NCBI GenBank assembly: GCA_964486455.1
Contig: CAZAMP010000001.1
Coordinates: 62,001 to 126,000, forward strand
Source: CAZAMP01 sp964486455
GTDB lineage: Bacteria; Eisenbacteria; RBG-16-71-46; CAZAMP01
Length of the DNA: 64,000 nucleotides
Reading direction: 5' to 3'
Part shown: positions 10,729 to 18,763 of the stretch, piece after piece
Position numbering within the stretch: the first letter of the stretch is position 1
Layout: each line of letters begins with the position of its first letter
Notes under the pieces: generated by a model
Database searches by the model: none
What the model saw: only the letters and a program-made list of their open reading frames with translations
What the model was told of the DNA's origin: nothing
Translations under genes and position numbers: made by a program

Positions 10729-10757
10729 TTGACACCGACCCCACCCATTTCTAGACT
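10729..10757 (+). promoter_or_regulatory. sigma70 promoter for tRNA-Leu
   Basis: TTGACA (10729-10734), 17-base spacer, TAGACT (10752-10757) on the plus strand. The tRNA begins 12 bases after the -10, so transcription starts almost at the mature 5' end. Confidence 0.8.
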
Positions 10758-10768
10758 GGCCGCTCCTT

Positions 10769-10856
10769 GCCGGAGTGGTGAAACTGGTAGACGCGCGGGA
10801 CTCAAAATCCCGTGGGCTTCTCGCCCGTGCGGGTTCGACCCCCGCCTCCGGCACCA
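10769..10856 (+). tRNA. tRNA-Leu (anticodon CAA)
   Basis: An 88-base class II tRNA. The acceptor stem is GCCGGAG/CTCCGGC. The anticodon stem CGGGA/TCCCG holds the loop CTCAAAA with anticodon CAA (reads UUG). A long variable arm (TGGGCTTCTCGCCCGT region) is typical of tRNA-Leu. The T loop GGTTCGACC is present and the ACCA end is encoded. Confidence 0.97.
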
Positions 10857-10912
10857 GCCTTTCCTGTTGAAAGATGACTCCGAATTGACGTTCTAGACTG
10901 CAATTAGAAGGC

Positions 10913-10941
10913 TTGCGGCGTCTTTGGCGTTTCGCTATAGT
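10913..10941 (+). promoter_or_regulatory. putative sigma70 promoter upstream of khpA / structured RNA
   Basis: TTGCGG (10913-10918), exactly 17 bases, then TATAGT (10936-10941, 5/6 match). No gene starts for about 250 bases downstream, so the transcript has either a long structured leader to khpA or a separate small RNA. Confidence 0.5.
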
Positions 10942-10943
10942 CC

Positions 10944-11150
10944 TGGCCGCGTGAGTGCAGTCCACGTTTTGCCGTCGCAGAATTCTCCGCGCTTCACGCG
11001 TTCTGCGTCGAGCGGGATGCAGGTCTTTCGGCAGGCCTCCCCGTACTCAGCGCGTGATCGTACCGATAGATTCAATGTGGGCGGTTCTCAGGCGGCAGCG
11101 CCACGCTCGATGTTCGAGACTGAAGCGTACAGATGCCGCTAGCGAGATCA
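10944..11150 (+). ncRNA. candidate structured RNA or structured 5' leader of khpA
   Basis: No convincing protein frame is present. The stretch folds locally on paper: CGCAGAA/TTCTGCG (10976-10982 with 11001-11007) enclosing CGCG/CGCG; a 9-bp closing stem CGCGTGAGT with ACTCA-G-CGCG (10949-10957 with about 11045-11054, one bulge); and nested stems GCGGCA/TGCCGC (11092-11097 with 11134-11139), ACGCT/AGCGT (11103-11107 with 11124-11128) and CGA/TCG. It follows a good promoter. I checked for SRP RNA, tmRNA and RNase P hallmarks and saw none. A 6S-like RNA or a khpA leader is possible, and neither is shown. Confidence 0.35.
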
Positions 11151-11202
11151 TGGATTGCGGGAGGTCAAGAGAGGCCCCCGCTCGGGAATGGGAAGCTATG
11201 TG

Positions 11203-11466
11203 ATGGAAGACACCCTCCCCAAGCTCCAGCAAGCAATCAACCTCCTCGTCACCGCGCTGGTCGATGATCCGACGTCCGTCGAAATCGGAACGACTGAAGG
11301 CCACAGCCTGGTGATCTTCGAGATCCGCTGTCCGCAGCAGGAAATGGGAAAGATCGTCGGGAAGCAGGGCCGCAACATTCAGGCGCTGAGGACGATCATG
11401 TCGGCGATTGGTGCGAAGTACAAGCGACGCGTGCAGGTTGAGGTCATCGAGCCCGATCAGACGTAG
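11203..11466 (+). CDS. khpA: KH-domain RNA-binding protein, KhpA-like
   Basis: 87 residues. The single KH domain carries the GXXG loop as GKQGR within MGKIVGKQGRNIQALRTIM, followed by a basic strand. This fits KhpA (about 75-80 aa), a global RNA-binding protein often near rpsP/rimM or rRNA-processing genes; those are not here. The ATG at 11203 was chosen; an ATG at 11188 adds five residues, and a TTG at 11155 would be longer still. The gene converges with the DUF2203 gene with only 24 bases between stops. Confidence 0.85.
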   Translation: MEDTLPKLQQAINLLVTALVDDPTSVEIGTTEGHSLVIFEIRCPQQEMGKIVGKQGRNIQALRTIMSAIGAKYKRRVQVEVIEPDQT

Positions 11467-11490
11467 CCCAATCTGACGACGTAGAGAGCC

Positions 11491-11937
11491 CTACTCGATA
11501 TCCCAGTCGTCGTCCCCACCGAGCGGCAGGGGGCGACGGCAGTCGCACCTCTCTTCCGGTCGATGCCAGTGAACGATCCTCTTCTCGCCAATCTTCCAGC
11601 AGAGAACAACCACCTCACGACGGCGCAACGAGAAGAAATCGACGTATCCCAGATTCACGCTTCGGACTCGGACGCCGTGCTTGCGAATGCGTCGCGCGGC
11701 CTTTCTCCGGTTGCCGCTCAGGAATTCCAGCGCGCGGCCTGAAGTCCGGAAGTCCTCGCCATCCTCGTCCTCCAACTCATCGACGGTGCTCCCGCGGATA
11801 AGCTGCAGCACGGCCCGTCTCGCCTCCAGCTTGAACGCATGGCGACGCGACATGCGAAGCGCCCGCATCGCCGAGGTGATTTCGGGGATGATCTCGTTGG
11901 CTTCGTCGAGTGTGTAGAGCGTGATCTGTGCCGGCAT
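11491..11937 (-). CDS. DUF2203 family protein
   Basis: 148 residues from the ATG at 11937. The N-terminus YTLDEANEIIPEI and the C-terminal half (a GVRV..VNLGYVDF segment, then VVLCWKIGE..I.HWH) match the DUF2203 pattern, in which the Leu-Cys-Trp and Trp-His residues are conserved. The middle is a helical, charged segment. Two extra cysteines (CDC) near the C-terminus could bind metal. Function is unknown. It follows the Lon-family gene with an 83-base gap. Confidence 0.75.
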   Translation of the reverse strand: MPAQITLYTLDEANEIIPEITSAMRALRMSRRHAFKLEARRAVLQLIRGSTVDELEDEDGEDFRTSGRALEFLSGNRRKAARRIRKHGVRVRSVNLGYVDFFSLRRREVVVLCWKIGEKRIVHWHRPEERCDCRRPLPLGGDDDWDIE

Positions 11938-12020
11938 ACGACTGCTCTCTGATGTTGCTTCAAGACCTTCTGAACGTGACCGATGAGTATAGCCGTATCG
12001 CGTCGGACTCCGCAAACGCC

Positions 12021-14459
12021 TCAGCTCAGACCGTCACCCGCGGCACGTCCGAAGAACTTGACACGATCGGCGATCTCGGCAAGACGCGCGTCCACGGCCG
12101 CGTTGACCGTCTCCTGGGGAAAGGCGCCGTTCGAATCGCGCTCCCCGCTCGCGACTCCGGTGAGGACCTCGATCCCTTCGTCAACCGTGTCGATCGCGAC
12201 GACGCTGAACTGTCCGGCTTTCACCGCCACCACCACGTCTTCGCGGAGCATCAGGTGCGCGACGTTTCGGGTCGGGATCAGGACACCTTGCGTCCCGGTG
12301 AGCCCGCGCCGTCGACAGACGTCGAAGAACCCCTCGATCTTCTCGTTGACGCCGCCGATCGGCTGGATGACACCCTTCTGGTCCACGGAGCCCGTCACGG
12401 CGAAGTCCTGGCGGATTGGGATTCCACTGAGCGCCGAGAAGAGCGCGTAGATCTCGGTCGACGACGCGCTGTCACCGTCCACCCCGCTGTACGACTGCTC
12501 GAAGCAGACGCTGGCGGATAGTGTCAGCGGTCGGTCGGAGGCGAATCGGCCCCGGAGAAATCCCGAGAGGATGAGCACGCCTTTGTCGTGCGTGGCGCCG
12601 CTCAGTGACGCCTCGCGCTCGACGTTGATGATCCCCCCGCGCCCGACCCCGATCTCGGCGGTGATCCGCGTCGGCTTGCCGAACGCGTGATCCCCAAGTT
12701 GATAGACGGCGAGCCCGTTGACCTGCCCGACCTTGCTGCCGGTGGTGTCGATGAGGATCTCATCTCGCTCGATGGCTTCCTGGATACGAAGCTCCAAGAG
12801 GTTGACGCGATCGGTCTTCGCGCTGAGCGCTTTCTCAACGTGCTTCGCACTGACGCGCTCCGCACTGTCCTTGACCGCCCAGTAGCCGGCCTCGACGATG
12901 AGGTCCTTGATGTAGGTGAAGTGTGTGCTCAGCTTCTCTTGATGACCCGCGCGGCGCACCGCGTGCTCGATGACCTGTGAGACGGCGGACCGATCGAAGC
13001 CGAGAAGTGACTCGCTCTGGCTGATCTTCGCGATGAACCGACCGTACTGCTCGATGGCGTCGGCACCCCGCTCCATGATGGCGTCGAACTCCGCCTTGAC
13101 CTTGAAGATCTTTTTGAAGTCCTCGTCGCGCTCGTAGAGCATCTGGTAGAGGCCCGCGTCACCAATCATGACGACGGTCGTTCGGATTTCGACCGGCTCC
13201 GGCTTGAGCGCCGTCCCCGTCAGAAACGGGCTGTCCGCACCCTGTATCGTCACGCGTCCCGTACGAAGCGTCCGCTTGAGCGCTGGCCAAACGCCCGGCT
13301 CCACGACGGCATCGATGGCATTGAGGATGAGATACCCACCGTCCGCGCGTAGCAGCGATCCCGCCCGAACATCCGAGTGGTCCGATCGTGATCCCATGGC
13401 CCGGTCGTAGTGCTGCTCGACAGCGCCGAAGAGGTTCCGGAAGCTGGGGTGCGTTTCGACGATGATGGGCGGTCCCTCGGCGCGGCTGTTGTCGACGATC
13501 ACGTTCACGCGGTACTGGCGATACGCGTCGTCGGTCTCTTCCGGCTTCTCCTTCTCGTCACCGTCCGCCGCCCGCTTGAAACGACCGAGATGCGCGAGCA
13601 TGTCCTGCTGAACTTCCTCCAGAAACGCCTGAACCGCGGGATTGTCGCCGAAGCGCGAACGAAGCTCCTCCAACGGTTCGGCGAGGGCTCCCTCGACGAT
13701 CTCCCGATCGAGCGCTTCGACACCGTTGCGGAGCGCGGTTTCGAGCGCCCGTGTCTCCTTCATCACGGCAGCGAGTTCCTCGGAGAGCGATTTGTGGCTC
13801 ACACGGACCTTCTCGAGGTCCTCTTCGGAGATCTGTCCCTCCCCGACGAGATCCTTGAGACGGTCGAGGCTGACGGGCTCTTCTCCGACCACCGGCAAGA
13901 CGTCCGGCCGTGAGAAAGGTCCCATCTGCACCTGGATCAACGCGAAGCCCGCCTCCTTGACCCGCGATTGAAATGTATTGATCCGCGATTCCTGCTGCGT
14001 TCTGTGCTTCTCGATGATCGACTTCCGCTGCTTCTGATACTCCTTGCTCTCGAAGACCTGCGGGATGTCGGTGCGAAGGGTCTCGACCAGATCTTCCATC
14101 GCCTTTGACAGCTCACATCCCTTCCCGGCCGGGAGGCGGATCAGGCGCGGCATCACCGGTTCGCGGAAGTTCTGCACGTAGCACAGATCGTCCGAAACGC
14201 GTTCCTTCGAACTCAGCTCTCCCAGGAGACGTTTGACGACGGTCGTTCGCCCCGTTCCCACGAGACCCGTGATGAAAATGTTGTATCCGAAGCTCTCGAG
14301 CTCGAGACCCATGCGGATCGCGCGCACCGCGCGGTCCTGACCGATGATCTCTTCGCTCGGTTCCAGCTCCGTTGTCGTTTCATAGGGAAGTGTCTTCGGA
14401 TCGAGTTGCCAGCGCAGTTTCTCGACGGGGACCTGCAGCTTTTCTTTCAGCCCACTCAT
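12021..14459 (-). CDS. Lon-family ATP-dependent protease (AAA_32/LonB-YcbZ type)
   Basis: 812 residues. An AAA+ module has an N-terminal Walker A-like GLVGTGRTT near residue 65 and a long coiled-coil insertion (about 130-310), as in E. coli YcbZ-type Lon proteins rather than housekeeping LonA. The C-terminal Lon proteolytic domain has the catalytic serine in GDSAS (Ser664) and the lysine in GGVNEKIEG (Lys707), so the Ser-Lys dyad is intact. The start ATG is preceded by GGAGG. The N-terminal LonA substrate-binding domain is absent. Its substrates are unknown. Confidence 0.9.
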   Translation of the reverse strand: MSGLKEKLQVPVEKLRWQLDPKTLPYETTTELEPSEEIIGQDRAVRAIRMGLELESFGYNIFITGLVGTGRTTVVKRLLGELSSKERVSDDLCYVQNFREPVMPRLIRLPAGKGCELSKAMEDLVETLRTDIPQVFESKEYQKQRKSIIEKHRTQQESRINTFQSRVKEAGFALIQVQMGPFSRPDVLPVVGEEPVSLDRLKDLVGEGQISEEDLEKVRVSHKSLSEELAAVMKETRALETALRNGVEALDREIVEGALAEPLEELRSRFGDNPAVQAFLEEVQQDMLAHLGRFKRAADGDEKEKPEETDDAYRQYRVNVIVDNSRAEGPPIIVETHPSFRNLFGAVEQHYDRAMGSRSDHSDVRAGSLLRADGGYLILNAIDAVVEPGVWPALKRTLRTGRVTIQGADSPFLTGTALKPEPVEIRTTVVMIGDAGLYQMLYERDEDFKKIFKVKAEFDAIMERGADAIEQYGRFIAKISQSESLLGFDRSAVSQVIEHAVRRAGHQEKLSTHFTYIKDLIVEAGYWAVKDSAERVSAKHVEKALSAKTDRVNLLELRIQEAIERDEILIDTTGSKVGQVNGLAVYQLGDHAFGKPTRITAEIGVGRGGIINVEREASLSGATHDKGVLILSGFLRGRFASDRPLTLSASVCFEQSYSGVDGDSASSTEIYALFSALSGIPIRQDFAVTGSVDQKGVIQPIGGVNEKIEGFFDVCRRRGLTGTQGVLIPTRNVAHLMLREDVVVAVKAGQFSVVAIDTVDEGIEVLTGVASGERDSNGAFPQETVNAAVDARLAEIADRVKFFGRAAGDGLS

Positions 14460-14547
14460 GAGAGCCTCCGAGAACGATGGCGGGAATATGCCAAAGATGG
14501 TGATGTGTTTTCAGCGCGTTAAACTGTAGAACCCGGCGGAAGCCGAG

Positions 14548-15411
14548 TCAACGCGACTCCGGGCCGGACGGCCCGCAGAGATGGTGAATGAGGATACTAC
14601 CGGCGGTCGAGACATTGAGGGATTCGACGCCGCGGACGAGCGGGATGCGAAGCCGGACGTCGGCGTGTCGCACCCAACCGGACGGCAGGCCGTGCGCTTC
14701 CGATCCGAGCATCAGAACGAGTCGCGACGGCGGTTGGTAGCCGCGCGGCGAACGCCCCCCTCGTGCCACCGACGCGATAAGCTTCACTCCGACCCCCGCC
14801 AGCTTCTTGAGAAAGCGATCGGGCTGGGTGATCTCACCGTATGGAAACGCGAGAAACGCTCCGGCGGTCGCGCGCAGGCTCTTGGGCCCGAACGGATCCG
14901 CGCCCCCGTGAGCCATGAACATTGCCGCTCCCAGTCCGGCGGCGCTGCGCGCCAGCGTTCCCAGGTTTCCGGGATCCGAAACGCCCTCCGCCAGGACCAG
15001 GCGGACATGGCGGCGCTTGGCCATTCGAAGCGCCGCCCCGGTGAGGTCCCGTGACTCGTCGGGCATCGGGATCTCGGCGAGCACACCCTGCGGGCTTTCG
15101 GTGTCACTCAGGCGTTTCATCTGCGCGTCGGACACATGGGCGCCCTCGAGACGTAGACGCCTACAGATCTTGTCCAAGCCGCGTTTCTGAAATCGTTCGA
15201 GATAGGATTCACTGACGACAAAGAAGCGTGGACGATACGGGTGCCGGGGACCGCTGTCGAGATCTTCGAGGAGTTGCTCGAACAGGTGCGGCCCTTCAAG
15301 AAGGAACGCACCTGCACGCTTTCGATCGCTCGCGTTCCGCAGGCGAGCGAGCTCTTTGAGACGCTGGGAGTGTCGCCCCAGCGCGGGAAACGGATCCGTC
15401 CCGCTGGACAA
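14548..15411 (-). CDS. SpoU/TrmH-family RNA 2'-O-methyltransferase
   Basis: 287 residues. An N-terminal substrate-binding domain (GAFLLEGPHLFEQLL) is followed by a SPOUT knot domain with motif 1 DPGNLGTLARSA, motif 2 LMLGSEAHGL and motif 3 IPLVRGVESLNVSTAGSIL. These mark SAM-dependent 2'-O-ribose methylation of rRNA or tRNA; the target nucleotide cannot be told. The start is a TTG at 15411, nine bases after the winged-helix gene; no ATG is nearby. A CGGC-GGAA-GCCG hairpin lies just past the stop. Confidence 0.88.
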   Translation of the reverse strand: MSSGTDPFPALGRHSQRLKELARLRNASDRKRAGAFLLEGPHLFEQLLEDLDSGPRHPYRPRFFVVSESYLERFQKRGLDKICRRLRLEGAHVSDAQMKRLSDTESPQGVLAEIPMPDESRDLTGAALRMAKRRHVRLVLAEGVSDPGNLGTLARSAAGLGAAMFMAHGGADPFGPKSLRATAGAFLAFPYGEITQPDRFLKKLAGVGVKLIASVARGGRSPRGYQPPSRLVLMLGSEAHGLPSGWVRHADVRLRIPLVRGVESLNVSTAGSILIHHLCGPSGPESR

Positions 15412-15420
15412 AGCCGTCGA

Positions 15421-15630
15421 TCAACCGGTCTTGAGACCGATCACCGTCGTGCGGCGATCTTTCGCGAAGCTCAGCTTGCTCTCCCGCGCGAGCCAACCCA
15501 CGGCCTGGTCTACCACCGCTCGCTCGAGAGGTAGTTCTCGTCGGAGTTGAGTCAGTGTCGATGTTCCCTTCTTCTCCAAGAAGCGATAGACCTCACCCGC
15601 GGCAAGACCGATTTCACTCTCCAAGTGCAT
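15421..15630 (-). CDS. small winged-helix protein (DUF2582-like)
   Basis: 69 residues from the ATG at 15630, fixed by GGGAGGAG five bases upstream. A reading extended to 15936 adds low-complexity residues with no ribosome site. The sequence reads as a single winged helix: GLAAGEVYRFLEKKG, TLTQLRRELPLERAVVDQAV, then a beta wing. This fits the DUF2582 family of tiny DNA-binding-like proteins. It is the first gene of an operon with the SpoU methyltransferase. Its target is unknown. Confidence 0.75.
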   Translation of the reverse strand: MHLESEIGLAAGEVYRFLEKKGTSTLTQLRRELPLERAVVDQAVGWLARESKLSFAKDRRTTVIGLKTG

Positions 15631-15998
15631 TACTACTCCTCCCAATTCCGTATCCGCACGACACCGGGAATCCGGTTCAGCGAGCAACATCTGAACGAAC
15701 GCCGCGAACTTAGGGCACACCATGACCCGGTGCAAGATCTTTGCTTCAACAGAATCGGCGGGAAGTCGTCCCGGCGGCGGTTGTGACTGTGGAGGACGGA
15801 GGATCACTGAGGCTATTGGAGGATGGTCGTGGATTGCCGAGGATGTCGTCACGCCCGCCGCCCGGGCCACTCGGGAGGCGCACGCGGCGCTACCCGCACC
15901 AGCGGGTAGGGCGGCGTCTCCTCCCACATGCGCCATCGAGCAACTCCCCTGCCAAAAGCCGGGCTCTGCTAAGATGTTACCAATGAAAGCACTAGCTC

Positions 15999-16181
15999 AT
16001 GTCGTTTCGAGAATCACTCAAGAAGGCGTCAGCCGATAGACGGTCGGGGGAGTTACTTCGAGGTCTCGCGGGTCCCTCCCGTTCGAGGGGCCCGCATTGT
16101 CCGCGCCACAGCTTCCCCGTCGACACGGTCACGCATCGACTGTTTCTCGACATCTTTGGGTTGGAGGCCGAGGGCGTGTAG
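15999..16181 (+). CDS. possible 60-residue ORF, unrecognised
   Basis: The frame opens with ATG at 15999 and stops 50 bases before dinB. The N-terminal MSFRESLKKASADRR and C-terminal THRLFLDIFGLEAEGV look protein-like, but the middle covers the GC-rich hairpin at 16068-16095 and third-base usage is only moderately biased. There is no clear ribosome site and no recognised family. It may be a real small gene or chance. Confidence 0.22.
   Translation: MSFRESLKKASADRRSGELLRGLAGPSRSRGPHCPRHSFPVDTVTHRLFLDIFGLEAEGV
16068..16095. repeat. GC-rich inverted repeat upstream of dinB
   Basis: Arms 16068-16078 and 16085-16095 pair over 11 bases with one G-U wobble around the six-base loop CCGTTC. No T-run follows on the plus strand, so it is not a canonical terminator; it could act as a regulatory or RNA-stability structure. 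Confidence 0.6.
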
Positions 16182-16231
16182 CATTGTCTGAAGGACTCAG
16201 GAATCTCCGATGGAGCGCAGGGGGCAACGGA

Positions 16232-17440
16232 GTGAAGAAACAGCGCATCGCGCACGTCGACATGGACGCGTTCTATGCCGCGGTCGAGGTGCGAAACGAT
16301 CCGTCGCTGCGGGGGAAACCGGTCGTCGTGGGTGGCGCGGCCGACCAACGCGGCGTCGTGAGCGCCGCATCCTACGAAGCTCGGCGATACGGCATCCACT
16401 CCGCCATGCCGATGGCGGAAGCGGTTCGGCGCTGTCCCGATCTCGTGCGCGTTGCCGTTCACGGTGACCGCTACTCGACGGCATCCCGCGACGTCATGGC
16501 GGTCCTCCGCAGATACTCCCCCACACTCGAACCACTATCCTTGGACGAGGCCTTCCTGGATCTCAGCGGAACCGAGCGAAGCCTGGGCCGCTCAATCGAT
16601 ATCGGACGTCATATCAAGGCCGAGATCCTCGAAGCCACCGGTCTCGTCGCGTCGGTCGGGATCGCCCCTGTCAAATTCGTGGCGAAGATCGCTTCCGACC
16701 TGGAGAAACCGGACGGCCTCGTTGTCGTCGAAGAAGGAGAGGTGAGCCGGTTTCTGGCGCCTCTTCCGATCCGCCGACTGTGGGGCATCGGTCCAAAGAT
16801 GCAGGAGAAGCTCCTGGCACATGGACTTCGGACGATCGGCGATATCGCAGGGGCCGAGCGCCGACTCCTCGAAATGCGTTTCGGTCGATCCGGGACTCAT
16901 ATCCTGGACCTGGCGCAGGGCAGAGACGACCGCCGTGTGATCGCGGATCACGACGCGAAGTCGTACAGCCATGAGGTGACGTTCGCGGTGGATCAGACGG
17001 ACGGAGAACAGCTACGCGCCGTGTTGCTGTCGCACGCGTCGCGTGTCGCGAGGCGGTTGCGCAATGACAGCGTCTGGGGGCGCACGATCACTCTGAAGCT
17101 TCGCGATCACGCGTTTCACACCCGCACACACCGGCTTACCCGCGAAGATCTCACCGACGACGCGATGACGATCTATCGGGCGGGCGACCATCTGCTGAGC
17201 GAGATCTGGGACGGGCGTCCTATCCGTCTCATCGGTCTCGGCGTGAGCGGGATCAGTTCACGTGACGTCGAACCCCTCTCCCTCTTCGAGGATACAGATC
17301 GGGTGGAAAAGCGTCGGAAGCTCGTCGAGACGATCGACAAGATCGAGGATCGTTTTGGAAACGAGAGCGTGTTTCGGGCAAAGACCCTCGAGAGCAAGGA
17401 GACGCCCGACACGGGGTCGTCGCTGGCGCCCGAAGAGTAG
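16232..17440 (+). CDS. dinB: DNA polymerase IV (Y family)
   Basis: 402 residues from a GTG at 16232. A longer frame from 16097 has no ribosome site and no family match before this point. Pol IV does translesion synthesis. The metal ligands are in HVDMDAFYA near the start and in the LSLDEAFLDLS block; the SYEARRYGI and steric-gate Phe-Tyr region are intact. A helix-hairpin-helix (LWGIGPKMQEKL) and a little-finger domain follow. The C-terminus lacks an obvious beta-clamp motif, although SLFED at about residue 350 could serve. Confidence 0.95.
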   Translation: MKKQRIAHVDMDAFYAAVEVRNDPSLRGKPVVVGGAADQRGVVSAASYEARRYGIHSAMPMAEAVRRCPDLVRVAVHGDRYSTASRDVMAVLRRYSPTLEPLSLDEAFLDLSGTERSLGRSIDIGRHIKAEILEATGLVASVGIAPVKFVAKIASDLEKPDGLVVVEEGEVSRFLAPLPIRRLWGIGPKMQEKLLAHGLRTIGDIAGAERRLLEMRFGRSGTHILDLAQGRDDRRVIADHDAKSYSHEVTFAVDQTDGEQLRAVLLSHASRVARRLRNDSVWGRTITLKLRDHAFHTRTHRLTREDLTDDAMTIYRAGDHLLSEIWDGRPIRLIGLGVSGISSRDVEPLSLFEDTDRVEKRRKLVETIDKIEDRFGNESVFRAKTLESKETPDTGSSLAPEE

Positions 17441-17488
17441 TCTTCGGTGCACGGCGAACGATCCCACAAACCTGGAGAGGCTTTTCTC

Positions 17489-18433
17489 ATGAGTAGTCGG
17501 ATTCGTGTCGGGCTGGTCGGTCCGGGTGTTCACGGGATTAGATACGCGCGTCACATCGCGAACGATGTTCCGGGGCTACAACTCGTCGGCGTCATGCAGC
17601 GACGTGAGACGGAGTGTCGTGAGGCCGCGTCCGAGCTCGGCGTTCCAGCGTTCAACGATCTCGACACGCTCCTTGCCGCGTGCGAAGCGGTCGTCGTCGT
17701 CACCCCGCCGCCTTCCCACGCGGAGGTCGTCGTGCGCGCGCTGAAGGCCGGCGCCCGCGTGCTCGTCGAGAAACCGGTCACCTCGTCGGCAGAGGAAGCG
17801 GCAGCCATCGTCGAGCTGGATCGTTCCCTCGGTGGCCGCGTGATGGTGGCGCAGACGCTTCGCTTCGATCCAGTGATCCGCGGCGTGAAGGACCGCATCT
17901 CCCACGTCGCTCCCGTGAAGCTCATGCGGATGGCACAACGTCTCTCCCCGGCCCCACAGAGCTGGCAGCGGAGTCTGGCCGGCGCGGGCGGTGGCTCGAT
18001 CCTGCTGACGGGGGTTCACCTCTTCGACACGATCCGGTGGATCCTGGATGAAGAGATCACCATCCGCCATTGCGTCGCCGAGCATGTGGTGAACCCGGCC
18101 ATCGAGGACTTCTTCATCGCCACGGGCACGACACCCTCCGGCATCCACCTTTCGATGGAGGTGTCGAAGTACACGTCGCACCGGGCGTCGTTCATCGAGG
18201 TCGTAGGTGAGAACGGGCAGATACTCGGTGACTATCATCTGCATGCACTGAGCATCGGAACGGGAGGCGACCGCGACGTTGTCGCAGACGTCTCCGCGGT
18301 TCCCACGGTCAGAGAGACGTTGAACGCTTTTGAAAGATGGCTGCGTGGAGAAACGAAGAATCCGATCCCGCTCGAGGAGGGTGTGGCGGCCGTGGCTGTG
18401 GCCGACCAGTGCTACAGAATGTGTATGTCTTGA
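17489..18433 (+). CDS. Gfo/Idh/MocA family oxidoreductase
   Basis: 314 residues from the ATG at 17489, with GGAGAGG upstream. An N-terminal Rossmann fold (VGLVGPGVHGIRYA) and the hallmark EKP motif (LVEKPVTSS, about residue 98) bind NAD(P). The C-terminal half is the alpha/beta dimerisation and substrate domain, including GGGSILLTGVHLFDTIRW, where the His and Asp are in the usual catalytic positions. It is a sugar or inositol dehydrogenase-type enzyme; the substrate is unknown. It lies 48 bp after dinB on the same strand. Confidence 0.88.
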   Translation: MSSRIRVGLVGPGVHGIRYARHIANDVPGLQLVGVMQRRETECREAASELGVPAFNDLDTLLAACEAVVVVTPPPSHAEVVVRALKAGARVLVEKPVTSSAEEAAAIVELDRSLGGRVMVAQTLRFDPVIRGVKDRISHVAPVKLMRMAQRLSPAPQSWQRSLAGAGGGSILLTGVHLFDTIRWILDEEITIRHCVAEHVVNPAIEDFFIATGTTPSGIHLSMEVSKYTSHRASFIEVVGENGQILGDYHLHALSIGTGGDRDVVADVSAVPTVRETLNAFERWLRGETKNPIPLEEGVAAVAVADQCYRMCMS

Positions 18434-18698
18434 CCGCCCGTCCTGCCGATGTTATGTTTGAGCTGTGTGGAGATGGGCGACTTGCCTGACGGCCAGCACC
18501 CGCCGCACCAATGAGGATCGCGCGGCTCTGCCCATGGCGCGGTCCTCAATTTTCTTGCCCCGATCTTTTGCCGCTGCTGATCTGTCATCCAGAGGTTTGT
18601 CGCCTCGCGTCCATTGCCCTGATTTGGCGGACCGACTTCTCTGCCCGACCGCAGCTTGTATCTTGCTTTCCGATCACATCCAATTGCGGCCCAAATAG
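18434..18698. other. intergenic stretch with nothing recognised
   Basis: About 265 bases between the oxidoreductase stop and the convergent terminator hairpin. Short frames exist on both strands, but none has a ribosome site or a familiar sequence. Confidence 0.5.
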
Positions 18699-18744
18699 CG
18701 ACGAGGCGGAAGCTCCTCGTCAACAGGGAGCATCCGCCTCGTCG
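18699..18744. terminator. bidirectional hairpin between convergent genes
   Basis: A perfect 12-bp outer stem (CGACGAGGCGGA at 18699-18710 with TCCGCCTCGTCG at 18733-18744) encloses GCTCC/GGAGC. It sits between the plus-strand oxidoreductase and the minus-strand PEP-CTERM gene. There is no strong T-run on either side, so termination efficiency is uncertain. Confidence 0.65.
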
Positions 18745-18763
18745 TGATGGAGTGAGCGGGGTT

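Larger units (their letters stand above)
15631..16231. other. 600-bp intergenic region between divergent wHTH and dinB genes
   Basis: It holds a possible short ORF (15999-16181, plus strand) and a hairpin with an 11-bp stem (one G-U) at 16068-16095. A weak promoter-like CTGCCA-N15-TAAGAT lies near 15953-15980. I looked for a LexA-type operator ahead of dinB and saw none I would defend. Confidence 0.5.

Noticed and set aside
10756..10771. sigma54-like TGGC...TTGC near tRNA-Leu
   Set aside because: The spacing is N6 instead of N7, and a better sigma70 promoter overlaps it.
10944..11150. SRP 4.5S RNA, tmRNA or RNase P RNA
   Set aside because: None of the hallmark motifs (GGAAGGAAGCAG-type loop, tRNA-like end, GAGGAAAGTCC) is present.
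15631..15936. 102-residue N-terminal extension of the small winged-helix protein
   Set aside because: Low complexity, no ribosome site; GGGAGGAG sits five bases before the ATG at 15630.
18412..18723. 103-codon minus-strand frame between oxidoreductase and PEP-CTERM genes
   Set aside because: It runs into the terminator hairpin, has no ribosome site and no recognisable sequence.
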